A DNA stretch of 64,000 nt, from the NCBI RefSeq assembly GCF_000020645.1, contig NC_011060.1, forward strand, positions 804,501-868,500. The letters run 5' to 3'. This document shows positions 1 through 9,042 of the stretch, in pieces. The stretch is from Pelodictyon phaeoclathratiforme BU-1. GTDB taxonomy: Bacteria > Bacteroidota > Chlorobiia > Chlorobiales > Chlorobiaceae. A program made the position numbers and the translations under genes. A model generated the notes under the pieces. That model did not search any database, was not told the DNA's origin, and saw nothing but the letters and a program-made list of their open reading frames with translations. Each line of letters begins with the position of its first letter. Within the stretch, counting starts at the first letter, position 1.

Positions 1-260
1 GGGCGAGAAAAAAAGATATCATGATGCAGTTTCTGGTCGAATCGGTTGGTTTGACCATCAGCGGAGGCTTTATAGGGGTTCTTGCCGGTGTTGGTATATC
101 ACTTCTTCTCTCCCTCTTTGCTGGCTGGGCGGTAAAAACATCCCTGATATCGGTGCTGCTTGCAACGACTTTTTCTGCAGTTATCGGTATGTTTTTTGGT
201 CTTTGGCCTGCCAGAAAAGCTGCAGAACTTAAACCGCTTGAAGCTCTTCGCTATGAATAG
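1..260 (+). CDS. ABC transporter permease, C-terminal part (MacB/FtsX type)
   Basis: The reading frame is already open at base 3, so the gene starts before the window; about 85 codons are seen. Two hydrophobic stretches are followed by the tail GLWPARKAAELKPLEALRYE, the usual C-terminus of MacB/LolC/FtsX-like permeases (PARKAA..dPieALRyE). The first visible residues, ARKKDIMMQF, match the segment before the penultimate membrane helix. The protein should be an inner-membrane permease working with an ABC ATPase, probably encoded upstream. The substrate cannot be told from this fragment. A strong hairpin follows directly. Confidence 0.85.
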   Translation, partial: ARKKDIMMQFLVESVGLTISGGFIGVLAGVGISLLLSLFAGWAVKTSLISVLLATTFSAVIGMFFGLWPARKAAELKPLEALRYE

Positions 261-264
261 TGTG

Positions 265-295
265 TTGCATAAAAAAAAAGATTTTTTTTGTGCAA
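265..295 (+). terminator. A/T-rich hairpin after the permease
   Basis: A 14-bp stem (265-278 with 282-295, one G-T pair) closes a three-base loop only four bases after the permease stop codon. One arm is a run of A and the other a run of T, so transcripts from either direction would end in a U-rich arm. Confidence 0.6.
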
Positions 296-401
296 GGTTT
301 TACCGGAAAGCTCGTCGAAGCTAATGGACGACAACTGGCTGAGTCTTTCGTGTGTGATGCGTGATGATTGATAGGTTAAGGCTGGGCTGGTTGTTTACTT
401 T

Positions 402-445
402 GGACAGCGAAGGGATGCCACTCCATCTTCGCTGTCCTTTTTTTT
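402..445 (+). terminator. Rho-independent terminator
   Basis: A perfect 11-bp stem (402-412 with 427-437) with a 14-base loop is followed by eight T residues (438-445). It lies in the 350-base gap between the permease and the DUF1566 gene, which otherwise holds no credible gene. Confidence 0.8.
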
Positions 446-610
446 GATGAATTTTGCCTGATCTCCCCAAGGTTTTCTGATTGGTTGAGCCTCTGGATAG
501 TTGCTATTGCCATAAAACAGCACTATCTTTTCCTGCTGCTGCGTTTTATTTCCCATCAGCCATTTTCTTTTTCTGAAAAAGTTCTTCATCAGTGATTTAA
601 TAAAACCATC

Positions 611-1090
611 ATGATTCGTATTGCAAAAAACAGCCTGATCTATCCATGGATGATGTTCCTGCTTGTCAGCTTCAGTCTGGTTACCCTTACGGCGGTAGCT
701 TCTTCGGCCACTCTGAAGATTGGTGACAGTTACGGTGGTGGAGTTGTTCTTTATATCGACGCTACCGGTCAGCATGGTCTTATTGCGGCAAAATCAGATG
801 TTACGTCACAATCTTCCGGTAAGGAGGCAGGTTTTTTTTCCTGGTATGACGCAAAAATTGCAGCCAATGCTTTTGTGGATGGTTATTGTGACTGGTTTTT
901 ACCGAACAAGGAGCAGTTGAACCAGCTTTATCTCAATAGAACGGTTGTTGGTGGTACTGCAGGTACCTATTACTGGAGTTCCTCTGAAAGCGATGCCAAT
1001 AGCGGATGGGGTCAGGACTTTACCAATGGGGAGCAGCTTGTTGGCCGGAAGACGAACGGCAGTCATGTTCGTGCCGTGCGCGCTTTCTGA
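611..1090 (+). CDS. Secreted DUF1566 (Lcl-type) domain protein
   Basis: This 159-residue protein has an N-terminal signal peptide (hydrophobic core about residues 12-30, ending near ASSATL). One DUF1566/Lcl C-terminal-type domain follows. It shows the family landmarks: GDSYGGGVVLYID at its start, then CDWFLPNKEQLNQLY, YYWSSSE and a closing HVRAVRAF. The domain is common in cell-surface proteins and is thought to be an adhesion or carbohydrate-contact module; no enzymatic role is established. The same domain forms the C-terminal third of the large fusion at 27380-29206. The gene is isolated between a terminator and a methyltransferase. The ATG start is chosen because it gives an intact signal peptide. 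Confidence 0.75.
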   Translation: MIRIAKNSLIYPWMMFLLVSFSLVTLTAVASSATLKIGDSYGGGVVLYIDATGQHGLIAAKSDVTSQSSGKEAGFFSWYDAKIAANAFVDGYCDWFLPNKEQLNQLYLNRTVVGGTAGTYYWSSSESDANSGWGQDFTNGEQLVGRKTNGSHVRAVRAF

Positions 1091-1247
1091 CAGGTGACGC
1101 CATTGTCTGCTGCAGGTTTATGGACGGAGGTTATTACAGGAAAGATATCTGCTAAAAAAAGGAGAGTGAACTGAAGGTTGATTGATAAATAAGGTAACTT
1201 GATCACTCCTTCTTCTCTGGTGATAATCTGTTTTTGGTGATATCGCG

Positions 1248-2180
1248 ATGCTTCAATTGAAAAAAGCCGGCCTGAAAGCTCTTGACAACCTGCGTTCTGC
1301 GGGTCTTTTTCCCTCCTCCTGGCAGAGTATGGAAGAACTTGAGGCTAAAACCGATTATTTTTTATCGCTGTTTCTTGATGAACGATTCCGGGTATCGAGG
1401 GAGCTAAGTGGAGTTTCTTTTCTGACGGAACTGCTCGACAGGGTTATGCGTACCTCTGAGAGTGAACACATGGATGACAGAAAGCTCTCCGAGAGAGAAA
1501 AGCTGGAGCTTGTGCGGGCACTTGACCGTCAGAACCAGATGTTGCGTCTCTATCCCAGATACGTCGAGATGCTTCTTTCGATTATTGAAGAAACGGATCA
1601 AGGAAAACAACAGGAGATCAGGATTCTTGAACTGGCAAGCGGATCGGGTGGGCTGTCGTTGGCATTGGCTGAGGAGGCTCGGCGAAAAAATCTGCCACTC
1701 TCAATTGTCGCTTCTGATATTGTGCCAATATTTATTGAGGAGGGCAACCGTCAGGCTGAAGAAAAAAAGCTACCCGTCACGTTTCGGCTTATCAATGCAT
1801 TTGAGATGCCGGAGTTCTCTTCTGGCTCATTTGATCTTATGGTGCTCTCACAGAGCATTCATCATTTTACTCCCGGCCAACTTGCCATCATGATAGCACA
1901 GTCGGCAAAACAGACGAAAACAGCTTTTGTTGGCATTGACGGGTATCGCAGTATGTTGCTTGCAGGTGGTGTTCCCCTGATGGCCACCATGCAGGGGATT
2001 GCTTCGTTCACCCTTGACGGGTTTATTTCAGCGCGAAAATTTTACAGCGAACTGGAACTTGATATCATTGCTGAAATCGCAACCGGCAAAAGAAACCACG
2101 CCATTACCTCTCCATGGCCCTTGAGCATTCTTACGGTACGCTTCGATGGCATTAAACCAGATGTATGCCAGCCTTCATGA
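1248..2180 (+). CDS. Class I SAM-dependent methyltransferase
   Basis: The 310-residue product has an N-terminal helical extension of about 120 residues and then a Rossmann methyltransferase core. Motif I is ILELASGSGGLSLALA, the acidic ligand after strand 2 is SDIVPIF, and motif IV lies in FDLMVLSQSIHHF. The nearest class is the UbiE/Methyltransf_25-like group; the substrate is unknown. The last six bases overlap the 3' end of the convergent amidohydrolase gene. Confidence 0.75.
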   Translation: MLQLKKAGLKALDNLRSAGLFPSSWQSMEELEAKTDYFLSLFLDERFRVSRELSGVSFLTELLDRVMRTSESEHMDDRKLSEREKLELVRALDRQNQMLRLYPRYVEMLLSIIEETDQGKQQEIRILELASGSGGLSLALAEEARRKNLPLSIVASDIVPIFIEEGNRQAEEKKLPVTFRLINAFEMPEFSSGSFDLMVLSQSIHHFTPGQLAIMIAQSAKQTKTAFVGIDGYRSMLLAGGVPLMATMQGIASFTLDGFISARKFYSELELDIIAEIATGKRNHAITSPWPLSILTVRFDGIKPDVCQPS

Positions 2181-3599
2181 AGCGTTCTGCATAAGGAATT
2201 TCATCGCATTGTCTGCATGTATGGCAGACCCCATCCCGGCACAGTTCCTGAAATAGTTTTCAAGGCCACCCATACTGGCCTCCTTCATGACCATGACGAA
2301 GTCAGTGCCAAACATCAGTCGCGTTTTGAGAATCGGATGGTGCTCTATAAGGATATTGATGTTTTCAATGGTTTGTTTTTCGGGGCAGTAAGAAAAATCA
2401 GCATAGACGTTCTCGAATTCTATCATCAGTTGAATGATCTGATAACTCCAGTTGGCAGAAATCAAAGCACTCTTTTTTCCTTTTATCAGAAAATTCGCAT
2501 ACTTCTGTATAGCCTCGGAGCCGCCGAAATGGGCAAAATTGAGCCTTAGGTTGCTGTATTTTTTATTCTCCAATATGGCACGCCAGTTATTCGGCGTAGC
2601 AAAGAGCTCTACGGGGTTATCAGCAGAAGTTGTTATGATATCAATCGTTCCATCTTGTTTTCTGCTTTTGGTTTGGAGTTGTTTGCACATATTTTTCATA
2701 CCGCCAGGTGAGGTATGGGTTGTAACGGGTATATCGTTTTCAATACAGAGTTGGTATATCGGGTAAAGATCCGGGTGTGTCGGCAGGTAGCCCAAAGGGG
2801 GATATAATTTGATCCCTTTAAAAATTCCGGGGAGTATCAGCTCCTTGACCAACTTTTCAATTCCGGTCCGACGGGGATCAACAGCAAGGAATGGCAGCAC
2901 CGTCTTATGATTTTTGTTTTTCAGCTCCTGAAGCTCCAGCAGATGTTTTCGGAACCCGCGAGTCATCTGTACTCCGCCCTCTATTGTGCGGCAAACATCC
3001 TGTTTTTCTTCCATTTCCGGGTGTTGAAACTCACTGATCACGTCGTCCAGCTCTTTCCACACAAGATCGAGACGCTCTCTTTTTGGGGCGCCGGTGAGGC
3101 CCCTCTGTATCCGTTCTTTTTCAAATGTTTGTATAACATCAGCCTTTAATTTCATAGCTAACCTGGTAAAGGAATCCAGACTCTCCTGTGGAATGAGTGT
3201 TGTTCCAAAAACTCTTTTCTCTTCATCTTCGGGCAATCCGGCAGGCAACGTCCTGTTCTTCAATGAAGAACCGTCATCAAGCATAAAAAATATATCCATC
3301 ATGAGCGGAACGGTAATCAATGGAGCTGAATAATTCCACAGCCCTTTTTTATAGCATTTCTGTTCCAGTTTATAATTATCCTCAGCGCTTTGGAGGGCTG
3401 TTGCCAATAACCTTGCAACGTATTTCAGCAAAGAGTCAAGATCCGGTTCTGATACACTTCTCTCCCTTGATAAGGGCATGTCATCCCTTTGGTAAGGGTA
3501 GTTCCCTTTTGCTTGGCGCCAGCCAATTTCAAGAAGCTCTCTGAATGCAAACTTGACATTGAAAAAGTGACAATGAACATCAATGGGATTAATAATCAT
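2175..3599 (-). CDS. Amidohydrolase-family TIM-barrel metal-dependent hydrolase
   Basis: The 474-residue protein begins with the metal-binding HxH of the amidohydrolase superfamily (PIDVHCHFF). Later it shows KGIKLYPPLGYLP (candidate Lys ligand), PVTTHTSPGG and LNFAHFGG (His ligands), and RLMFGTDFVM (the final Asp). This order matches Amidohydro_2 (PF04909) proteins, which hydrolyse or decarboxylate small organic acids. It is longer than most, because an insertion of about 150 residues after the HxH carries charged helices. No pathway neighbour suggests a substrate. The gene converges on the methyltransferase with a six-base overlap. Confidence 0.75.
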   Translation of the reverse strand: MIINPIDVHCHFFNVKFAFRELLEIGWRQAKGNYPYQRDDMPLSRERSVSEPDLDSLLKYVARLLATALQSAEDNYKLEQKCYKKGLWNYSAPLITVPLMMDIFFMLDDGSSLKNRTLPAGLPEDEEKRVFGTTLIPQESLDSFTRLAMKLKADVIQTFEKERIQRGLTGAPKRERLDLVWKELDDVISEFQHPEMEEKQDVCRTIEGGVQMTRGFRKHLLELQELKNKNHKTVLPFLAVDPRRTGIEKLVKELILPGIFKGIKLYPPLGYLPTHPDLYPIYQLCIENDIPVTTHTSPGGMKNMCKQLQTKSRKQDGTIDIITTSADNPVELFATPNNWRAILENKKYSNLRLNFAHFGGSEAIQKYANFLIKGKKSALISANWSYQIIQLMIEFENVYADFSYCPEKQTIENINILIEHHPILKTRLMFGTDFVMVMKEASMGGLENYFRNCAGMGSAIHADNAMKFLMQNAS

Positions 3600-3891
3600 G
3601 ATGAAACTCCCTTTTTTTCTCCGGAAATGATCGTGAGAGGATCATCCGGATGATTTGAGTTAGAGGCGAGTGCTTTATCACGCAAGATACATCATTACGT
3701 AACAAATACATAGGCCTCTTGTTTTTTTCAGTTGTGCTTTAATCCTTGAGAGGAGAGGTGTTGAGGCATCGACGGGATTATTCGAATCTCCTCGGTATCG
3801 GGAATTTTTTTTTTGAGAACATTGTTCAGTATGCGTCAGCTCTTATTCATGTATTTGATTTGTAATAATTCAAACAACAGGAGAAGAAACC

Positions 3892-4311
3892 ATGTCACTG
3901 TCGCTTTACAAAAGGGATCCCCTGAAAATGTTCGAGGATGTTTTCAATGATAAGGTGTCGCCTTTTTTCTCTTCAATGGTAGCGCCAGCCTTCAAGGTTG
4001 ATGTCAGTGAGGACGATGATGCGATATTTATTGAGGCTGATATTCCCGGTGTTAAAAAAGAGGATATCAAGGTTTCGATGGAAGATAATGTACTCTCTAT
4101 CTCTGTGGAGAGAACCCAGAGTGAGGAGGAGAAGAAAAAGGGGTATCACCGCGTTGAGCGGTCGTGGGGGAGCCTCAGCCGCAGTTTTACGGTTGGCGAG
4201 AACATCGATGCCGCAAAGATTGAGGCAAAATATGATAATGGAGTGCTCAGGATTGTTGTTCCCAAAGTGGAGCCTACTCCAAAAACAGGGAAGGAGATTC
4301 CTGTCAGCTAA
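3892..4311 (+). CDS. Small heat-shock protein, Hsp20/alpha-crystallin family
   Basis: The 139-residue protein carries one alpha-crystallin domain (about residues 38-130). Landmarks are VDVSEDDDAIFIEADIPGV, the middle YHRVERSWGSLSRSF and the A-x-x-x-NGVL-x-I/V motif (YDNGVLRIVVP). It should be a cytoplasmic holdase chaperone forming oligomers. A good ribosome-binding site, AGGAG, lies eight bases before the ATG. The 292 bases upstream hold no gene and should contain the promoter; I see no CIRCE element there. A small DUF2934 gene follows after 30 bases. Confidence 0.93.
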   Translation: MSLSLYKRDPLKMFEDVFNDKVSPFFSSMVAPAFKVDVSEDDDAIFIEADIPGVKKEDIKVSMEDNVLSISVERTQSEEEKKKGYHRVERSWGSLSRSFTVGENIDAAKIEAKYDNGVLRIVVPKVEPTPKTGKEIPVS

Positions 4312-4341
4312 CAATGATAGAAAACGAAAAGTAAAACGCTC

Positions 4342-4542
4342 ATGTCAAAAAAATCACAGAAAAAGGTAGAACCTGTGGCTCTTGACGGGGTTCTTTCAGC
4401 TGAGGAGCGCGAAGAGTCAATCAGGCTGACGGCTTATTATCGGTGGAAAAAGAAGGGTGAGAGATATGGAGAAGATCAGGATGATTGGTTTGAAGCGGAA
4501 GAGGCTTACAATGATTCTTTTCCCGATGCTGGTGGCGATTGA
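4342..4542 (+). CDS. DUF2934 domain protein
   Basis: This 66-residue, highly charged protein contains the DUF2934 signature in IRLTAYYRWKKKGERYG followed by DDWFEAEEA. Function is unknown; family members occur singly as small cytoplasmic proteins. It lies 30 bases after hsp20 and just before a terminator, so the two are probably cotranscribed. Confidence 0.75.
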   Translation: MSKKSQKKVEPVALDGVLSAEEREESIRLTAYYRWKKKGERYGEDQDDWFEAEEAYNDSFPDAGGD

Positions 4543-4583
4543 GTTTAGCTTCTGATTTTAGAAAAGTTGGGACTACTCAAAAG

Positions 4584-4621
4584 AACACCCCGTCAGAGAA
4601 GATCTGCGGGGTGTTTTTTTG
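4584..4621 (+). terminator. Rho-independent terminator of the hsp20 unit
   Basis: A perfect nine-bp GC-rich stem (4584-4592 with 4607-4615) is followed by a T run. It lies between the convergent DUF2934 and sucC genes. Confidence 0.85.
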
Positions 4622-4641
4622 TTCTGTGTTCGTGTCTCTCT

Positions 4642-5820
4642 TCAGGAGGCTGCCAGTGCTTCCTGTACTTTTTGGGCCGCATCACGGAGTCCTTTTGCCG
4701 CAATAAGGTTCAAGCCTGAATCATCAAGCATTTTCTGTGCTATTGGCGCATTGGTTCCTTCAAGGCGGACAATGACTGGCAGGTGCAGGTCTATTTTTTT
4801 TGCGGCTTCGATAATGCCACCTGCTACGCGGTCACAGCGAACAATACCACCGAAAATATTGACAAGGATTGCTTTGACGTTTTTGTCACTCAAAATGATC
4901 TTGAATCCCTCTTCAACAGTTTGCGGGCTTGCTGAACCACCAACATCAAGGAAATTCGCCGGTTTCCCGCCAGCAAGCTGGATCATGTCCATGGTGCCCA
5001 TAGCCAGTCCTGCGCCGTTGACCATGCAACCGACATTACCGTCAAGGCGGACGTAGTTGAGATTGGATTTTGAGGCTTCGACTTCAAATGGATCCTCTTC
5101 GTTGGTATCGCGTAGTTCGTGGAACTCTTTGTGGCGGAAAAGAGCGTTGTCGTCAAAGTTAATTTTTGCGTCGAGTGCAAGCACTTTTCCCTCTTTGGTG
5201 ACAACCAGCGGATTGATTTCGGCCAGTGCGGCGTCAATAGAGATATAAGCGTTGTAAAGCGCAGTGATGAAGTTTACGGCGTTGCGGAACTGTTCACCCT
5301 TGAGCCCGAGAAAGAAGGCGGCTTCGCGTGCCTGGAATCCCTGCATGCCAAAGAGAGGGTCAATCTGGATTTTCAGGAGCCTTTCCGGAGTCTCTTCAGC
5401 AACTTTCTCAATTTCCATGCCGCCTTCGGTCGAAACCATCAGAACATTCTTCGAGGTTGAGCGGTCAAGGGTAATACCGACATAAAACTCCTTTTCGATA
5501 TTCATACCCTCTTCGACAAGAACTCTTCTGACCTCTTTGCCTTCCGGGCCGGTTTGATGGGTAATGAGCGTCATGCCAATCAGTTGGTGGGCAATATCAA
5601 GGCTCTCTTCAGGTGATTTGGCGAGTTTTACTCCACCAGCCTTTCCTCTGCCTCCGGCATGAATCTGTGCTTTTATAACAACAACCGGACAACCGAGCTC
5701 ATCAAAAAGCTGCTCAGCCGCCTGTTTTGCTTCTTCAGGTGAATAGGCTACAATTCCTCTTGGCACGGCAACCCCGAATTTTCTCAGGATATCCTTGCCT
5801 TGATATTCATGAATGTTCAT
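4642..5820 (-). CDS. sucC: Succinyl-CoA synthetase (ADP-forming), beta subunit
   Basis: The protein (392 residues from this start) begins MNIHEYQGKDILRKFGV, the standard SucC N-terminus. An ATP-grasp domain follows (KAQIHAGGRGKAGGVKLA near residues 45-62), then the CoA-ligase-like C-terminal domain with NGAGLAMGTMDMI and VNIFGGIVRCD. With SucD, not present here, it interconverts succinyl-CoA and succinate; in green sulfur bacteria this step serves the reductive TCA cycle. An upstream in-frame ATG at 5856 would add 12 residues, but the internal ATG matches the family start. No clear Shine-Dalgarno sequence precedes it. Confidence 0.95.
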   Translation of the reverse strand: MNIHEYQGKDILRKFGVAVPRGIVAYSPEEAKQAAEQLFDELGCPVVVIKAQIHAGGRGKAGGVKLAKSPEESLDIAHQLIGMTLITHQTGPEGKEVRRVLVEEGMNIEKEFYVGITLDRSTSKNVLMVSTEGGMEIEKVAEETPERLLKIQIDPLFGMQGFQAREAAFFLGLKGEQFRNAVNFITALYNAYISIDAALAEINPLVVTKEGKVLALDAKINFDDNALFRHKEFHELRDTNEEDPFEVEASKSNLNYVRLDGNVGCMVNGAGLAMGTMDMIQLAGGKPANFLDVGGSASPQTVEEGFKIILSDKNVKAILVNIFGGIVRCDRVAGGIIEAAKKIDLHLPVIVRLEGTNAPIAQKMLDDSGLNLIAAKGLRDAAQKVQEALAAS

Positions 5821-5962
5821 ATTATTAGGTATTGGGTTACTGACGATAGTTTGCACACCGGATGCAGGAAAACGCTTGATTGCGCAAAGAGCATAGTATA
5901 ATGAAAATTACGATTACGGTAAAACCTCTTATTGCTGACTCAACACTATTTATATAAAAAGT

Positions 5963-6430
5963 ATGATGGATTTTGCGTATTGCATGGAACTGGCTTTTCG
6001 TGAGGCAATCAAGGCGTTTGAACGCAAGGAGGTTCCTGTGGGTGCGGTTGTTCTCGACAGTAATGGTCATGTCATTGGGAGGGGGTATAATCAGGTTGAA
6101 GCGCTTTGTGATTCCACTGCACATGCTGAAATGATTGCATTGACTTCAGCCATGGCAACACTCGGCAGCAAATATCTCAATGATTGTACCCTTGCCGTGA
6201 CGTTGGAACCCTGCCCGATGTGTGCCGGGGCTATCGTTAATGCCAAGGTCGGAAGGGTTATTTTTGGAGCCTATGATCCGAAAATGGGAGCTGCGGGTAC
6301 GGTTATGAATGTGACGGGATCCCGACAGCTCAATCATCAGCCGGAGGTCTTTGGCGGGATCATGGAAAACAAGTGCCGGAATTTACTGCAGGATTTTTTC
6401 AGGGAACTTCGGAAGGGGAGTGATCAGTAG
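5963..6430 (+). CDS. tadA: tRNA-specific adenosine deaminase
   Basis: The 155-residue protein is a cytidine-deaminase-fold zinc enzyme. Residues 54-56 are HAE (zinc His and proton-shuttle Glu) and residues 83-87 are PCPMC (two zinc Cys). VPVGAVVLD and the tail helix with QDFFRELR fit TadA. It should convert A34 to inosine in the tRNA-Arg anticodon. A related guanine deaminase is possible but less likely. This is unrelated to the pilus ATPase also called TadA at 36559. Confidence 0.88.
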   Translation: MMDFAYCMELAFREAIKAFERKEVPVGAVVLDSNGHVIGRGYNQVEALCDSTAHAEMIALTSAMATLGSKYLNDCTLAVTLEPCPMCAGAIVNAKVGRVIFGAYDPKMGAAGTVMNVTGSRQLNHQPEVFGGIMENKCRNLLQDFFRELRKGSDQ

Positions 6431-6464
6431 TCAGTAATCAGTAATCAGTAGATGGCTGATTACT
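6424..6464 (+). terminator. Tandem short repeat ending in a hairpin between convergent genes
   Basis: Overlapping copies of TCAGTAA lie at 6424-6448. The last forms a perfect nine-bp stem, AGTAATCAG (6440-6448) with CTGATTACT (6456-6464). It sits in the 32-base gap between tadA and the membrane-protein gene, reaching the latter's stop codon. A bidirectional termination or mRNA-protecting role is inferred; no T run follows. Confidence 0.45.
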
Positions 6465-7482
6465 ATCCATTGTCTTTAAGCATGTTTTTCAGCGAACTTG
6501 CAAGGTGGGAGACGATGTCCTGGGCCATACCGCTTCCTGTCGAAGGGGGGTGGATCGTATCAAGACTTTCGATACCTGCTTTTTTTACGGCTTGGCTGAT
6601 GGTGACTGAGAGAATCGGGTTGCACTCCCTGACAATCTCTTTCAGCATGAATGATGCTTCAAACATGCTTTGCTGGATAATCTCTTTTTTGTCTTCTTCC
6701 GTCATGATCTGGCAGTGGCGTGTTGCGATAATACCCGCTAGACAGGTGAGATAGGTGTTTGTCGATCCGGCTATGAAGAGGTTGAGAAAAAACGGGCTCA
6801 GCAGGTTTCCTGCTGGCAAGAGTGTTGAAAGGGTATTGCTGAACGAAGACTGTATGATTGGCCTGATGTGGGCAGGGATATCCTCCTTCTTGAAATCGGA
6901 AAGTGGGAGGCAACCGTATACGGAGCGAATGAGTGAGATAAACTCCCTGAGCTGTTGCTCGCGGGTGTGCATAACGTAGATTTTCCAGACCACCTTAAGG
7001 ATGTTCATAAGGGAGGTGGTTGTTCCGTAGGAGGTATTCTGGGCAAACGCACCTACAAAAAAGTTTTTTGTGGCGATCTGTTTTATGGTGTTGTTTGCGT
7101 CCACTTCAATAAATCTGAGGTTGGTACGTACCCACTTTTGATCTTTTTTCTTTGTTAACGGCTCCTGATGCATGGGATGAACCGGTAAGCGGGAGAGCAG
7201 AAATTCTGTGTAAGCTATCATCTTTTTCGAGTTTCCGTTTTTCGGCAGTACGGCCTTTTTCGGGGCAGCAAAAAGCTTGAAGCCGCTGTAGAGTGCAAAA
7301 AGTATGCAGGCCGCGCTGAAGAGCAGAAAAAGGGTTCCGGCAAAAGGATGCAGCAAGCTGAGGAGGGAGGCTGCCGCACTCAACTGGTTTACGGTAAAAA
7401 CAACCAGAATGAGAATGAATGTTACAAGTGCGGCATAGAGGAAAAGGATTGTTTTATGTCTCATATTTTCAGCTCTTGTCAA
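6463..7482 (-). CDS. Membrane protein, possibly DUF697-like
   Basis: The 339-residue product has two N-terminal membrane segments (about residues 12-33 and 40-62), a basic linker, and a helical domain with a further hydrophobic patch near residues 208-245. The segment with MNILKVVWKIY and FISLIRSVYG loosely resembles the DUF697/YcjF membrane domain; this is a weak assignment. The TTG at 7482 overlaps the stop codon of the upstream flavoenzyme by four bases, and an ATG lies at 7464, so the true start is one of these. The overlap argues for translational coupling with that enzyme. Confidence 0.6.
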   Translation of the reverse strand: MTRAENMRHKTILFLYAALVTFILILVVFTVNQLSAAASLLSLLHPFAGTLFLLFSAACILFALYSGFKLFAAPKKAVLPKNGNSKKMIAYTEFLLSRLPVHPMHQEPLTKKKDQKWVRTNLRFIEVDANNTIKQIATKNFFVGAFAQNTSYGTTTSLMNILKVVWKIYVMHTREQQLREFISLIRSVYGCLPLSDFKKEDIPAHIRPIIQSSFSNTLSTLLPAGNLLSPFFLNLFIAGSTNTYLTCLAGIIATRHCQIMTEEDKKEIIQQSMFEASFMLKEIVRECNPILSVTISQAVKKAGIESLDTIHPPSTGSGMAQDIVSHLASSLKNMLKDNG

Positions 7483-8735
7483 GTAACCTCTGGTTTCGGC
7501 AGCCTGATGGCCTGGTCGGTGCTGAACTGGTAGTCAAGAAAAATATCTTCCGCCGTCGGAAGCTGCCATTTTCCGTTTGCAAGCATATTTGTTGTCTCTT
7601 TGAGGCGGTAGGTGGTATGGCCACAGGTCCAGCAGTCATAATTGGCCATGCCGGTACAGAGGCAGGTCTTCTCCTTCACGGCAAGTGGTTGCCCTGCTTC
7701 TCTTTCTGCAATGGCCGCGTAATAGGCGTCGATATAGGAACATTTCCCTCCATTTTCAAGCAGGTAGCCAAGCCCCTCGCAATTCGGTCTTATGGCATAA
7801 CGAAGGGTTGGTGAAGAGGTGAGCATCCGCATGGGATAACCGGTGGTAGAGGCCATGTTCACGACGATATCTTCCTCTTTTGCATTGAGATAGTTTTGTT
7901 TGACCTCAGCGGGAAGACCAGCCTCTTTGCTGATGGTAAAGCGGGTTGCAACCTGTACGCCACCAGCTCCAAGTTGAAGATAGTCTGCGGCATCAGTGCC
8001 GGTAAATATACCTCCTGCAGGGATCACCGGAATGTTCAGCCCCTCCTTTTTCAGAAAAGCAAGTACTTCAGTAAAGATCGTTTTGAGATCGAAGGTATGC
8101 CAGTCGTTTGCTCCAAAGCCAAGGTGACCACCGGCAAGTGGCCCTTCCACAATGATGTACTCGGGGAGACGGTTCAGGCGCACTGCCCGTTTCAGAAAGA
8201 TGGCAAGAGCCCTGACGGAGGAGATGATAATGCCAATTTTGACATCACGGAACCTTGGATGATCCTGAATAAGGTCAAGTGTCCGGAGGTTGAGACCTGC
8301 CGCGAGGGTCAAGCCGTCAATACCGGCATCCATCGCTGCGGTCAGCCGTACCTTCAGTGTTTCGATACCGCTGTTCATGGTCAGCTTTTCCATGCAGTTC
8401 AGAAAAATGTCACCACTTCCTGTTTTTTGGGAGATCGTGTACTCAATATATTTTTTTTGGGCTGCGGCGACCTCTTCAAGGTCAAACAGAACCGCTGACT
8501 TATCAGGATTGTTACTGAACTGGGCGTACTTTTTTCTTTTCCGACTTACAAAAGTGGTGTTGAATATCCTGTCACAAACGTAGCTGACGATAGCATCAGA
8601 AATGTGGCCTATTCCGCCGAGTTTGGCAGCAGCAAGGGCAAGCTCTGTTGTTGAAATGTTAACACCCATGCCCCCAATAATGATGGGTACATACTCTTTT
8701 CCGCCTATTTGTAATCTGAAATTGTCTACGTTCAT
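7479..8735 (-). CDS. Nitronate monooxygenase / 2-nitropropane dioxygenase-like FMN enzyme
   Basis: This 418-residue TIM-barrel protein has landmarks of the NMO/FabK-like family: an N-terminal PIIIGGMGVNIS, EGPLAGGHLGFG, IPVIPAGGIFTGTDAADYLQLGAGGVQVATRF (FMN phosphate site) and a typical length. It should be a cytoplasmic FMN oxidoreductase; the true substrate of many members is unknown. A less usual feature is a C-terminal cysteine cluster (C358, C360, C368, C371) that could bind metal. It heads a two-gene unit with the overlapping membrane-protein gene. Confidence 0.8.
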   Translation of the reverse strand: MNVDNFRLQIGGKEYVPIIIGGMGVNISTTELALAAAKLGGIGHISDAIVSYVCDRIFNTTFVSRKRKKYAQFSNNPDKSAVLFDLEEVAAAQKKYIEYTISQKTGSGDIFLNCMEKLTMNSGIETLKVRLTAAMDAGIDGLTLAAGLNLRTLDLIQDHPRFRDVKIGIIISSVRALAIFLKRAVRLNRLPEYIIVEGPLAGGHLGFGANDWHTFDLKTIFTEVLAFLKKEGLNIPVIPAGGIFTGTDAADYLQLGAGGVQVATRFTISKEAGLPAEVKQNYLNAKEEDIVVNMASTTGYPMRMLTSSPTLRYAIRPNCEGLGYLLENGGKCSYIDAYYAAIAEREAGQPLAVKEKTCLCTGMANYDCWTCGHTTYRLKETTNMLANGKWQLPTAEDIFLDYQFSTDQAIRLPKPEVT

Positions 8736-9042
8736 TGTCGTTTTTATCAGTATAAGGGCATTTACAGATCATCATTACTACTGGGGAGAGGGGAGACTGG
8801 CAGTATGCCAACAACCGTCCTGCGCCAAAAATTACTTAAGATATCATATTTCAATTTATAAATCTACAGACAATTCTCCGAAAATCCCCACCATTTCAAC
8901 TATTCATGGCATTCTTAAGTAAACTTTCGGGCACTGAAGTGGATGAAGTTTGAGAAAAGGTGCAGAGAATATTAAATTGCTGGCCAACTAACAGGGAAAG
9001 AGGATTTTCCTGAATAAAAAATCCTGAAAAAAGGGAGTAGCT
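8736..9042. other. Intergenic region without a gene
   Basis: This 307-base stretch separates the divergent flavoenzyme and gpmA genes and should carry both promoters. I see no credible coding frame, repeat or strong hairpin. A ribosome-binding site, GGGAG, ends seven bases before the gpmA ATG. Confidence 0.5.

Noticed and set aside
395..775. 126-codon minus-strand frame overlapping a terminator and the DUF1566 gene
   Set aside because: It spans a strong terminator hairpin and the signal-peptide region of the opposite gene, and its product is featureless.
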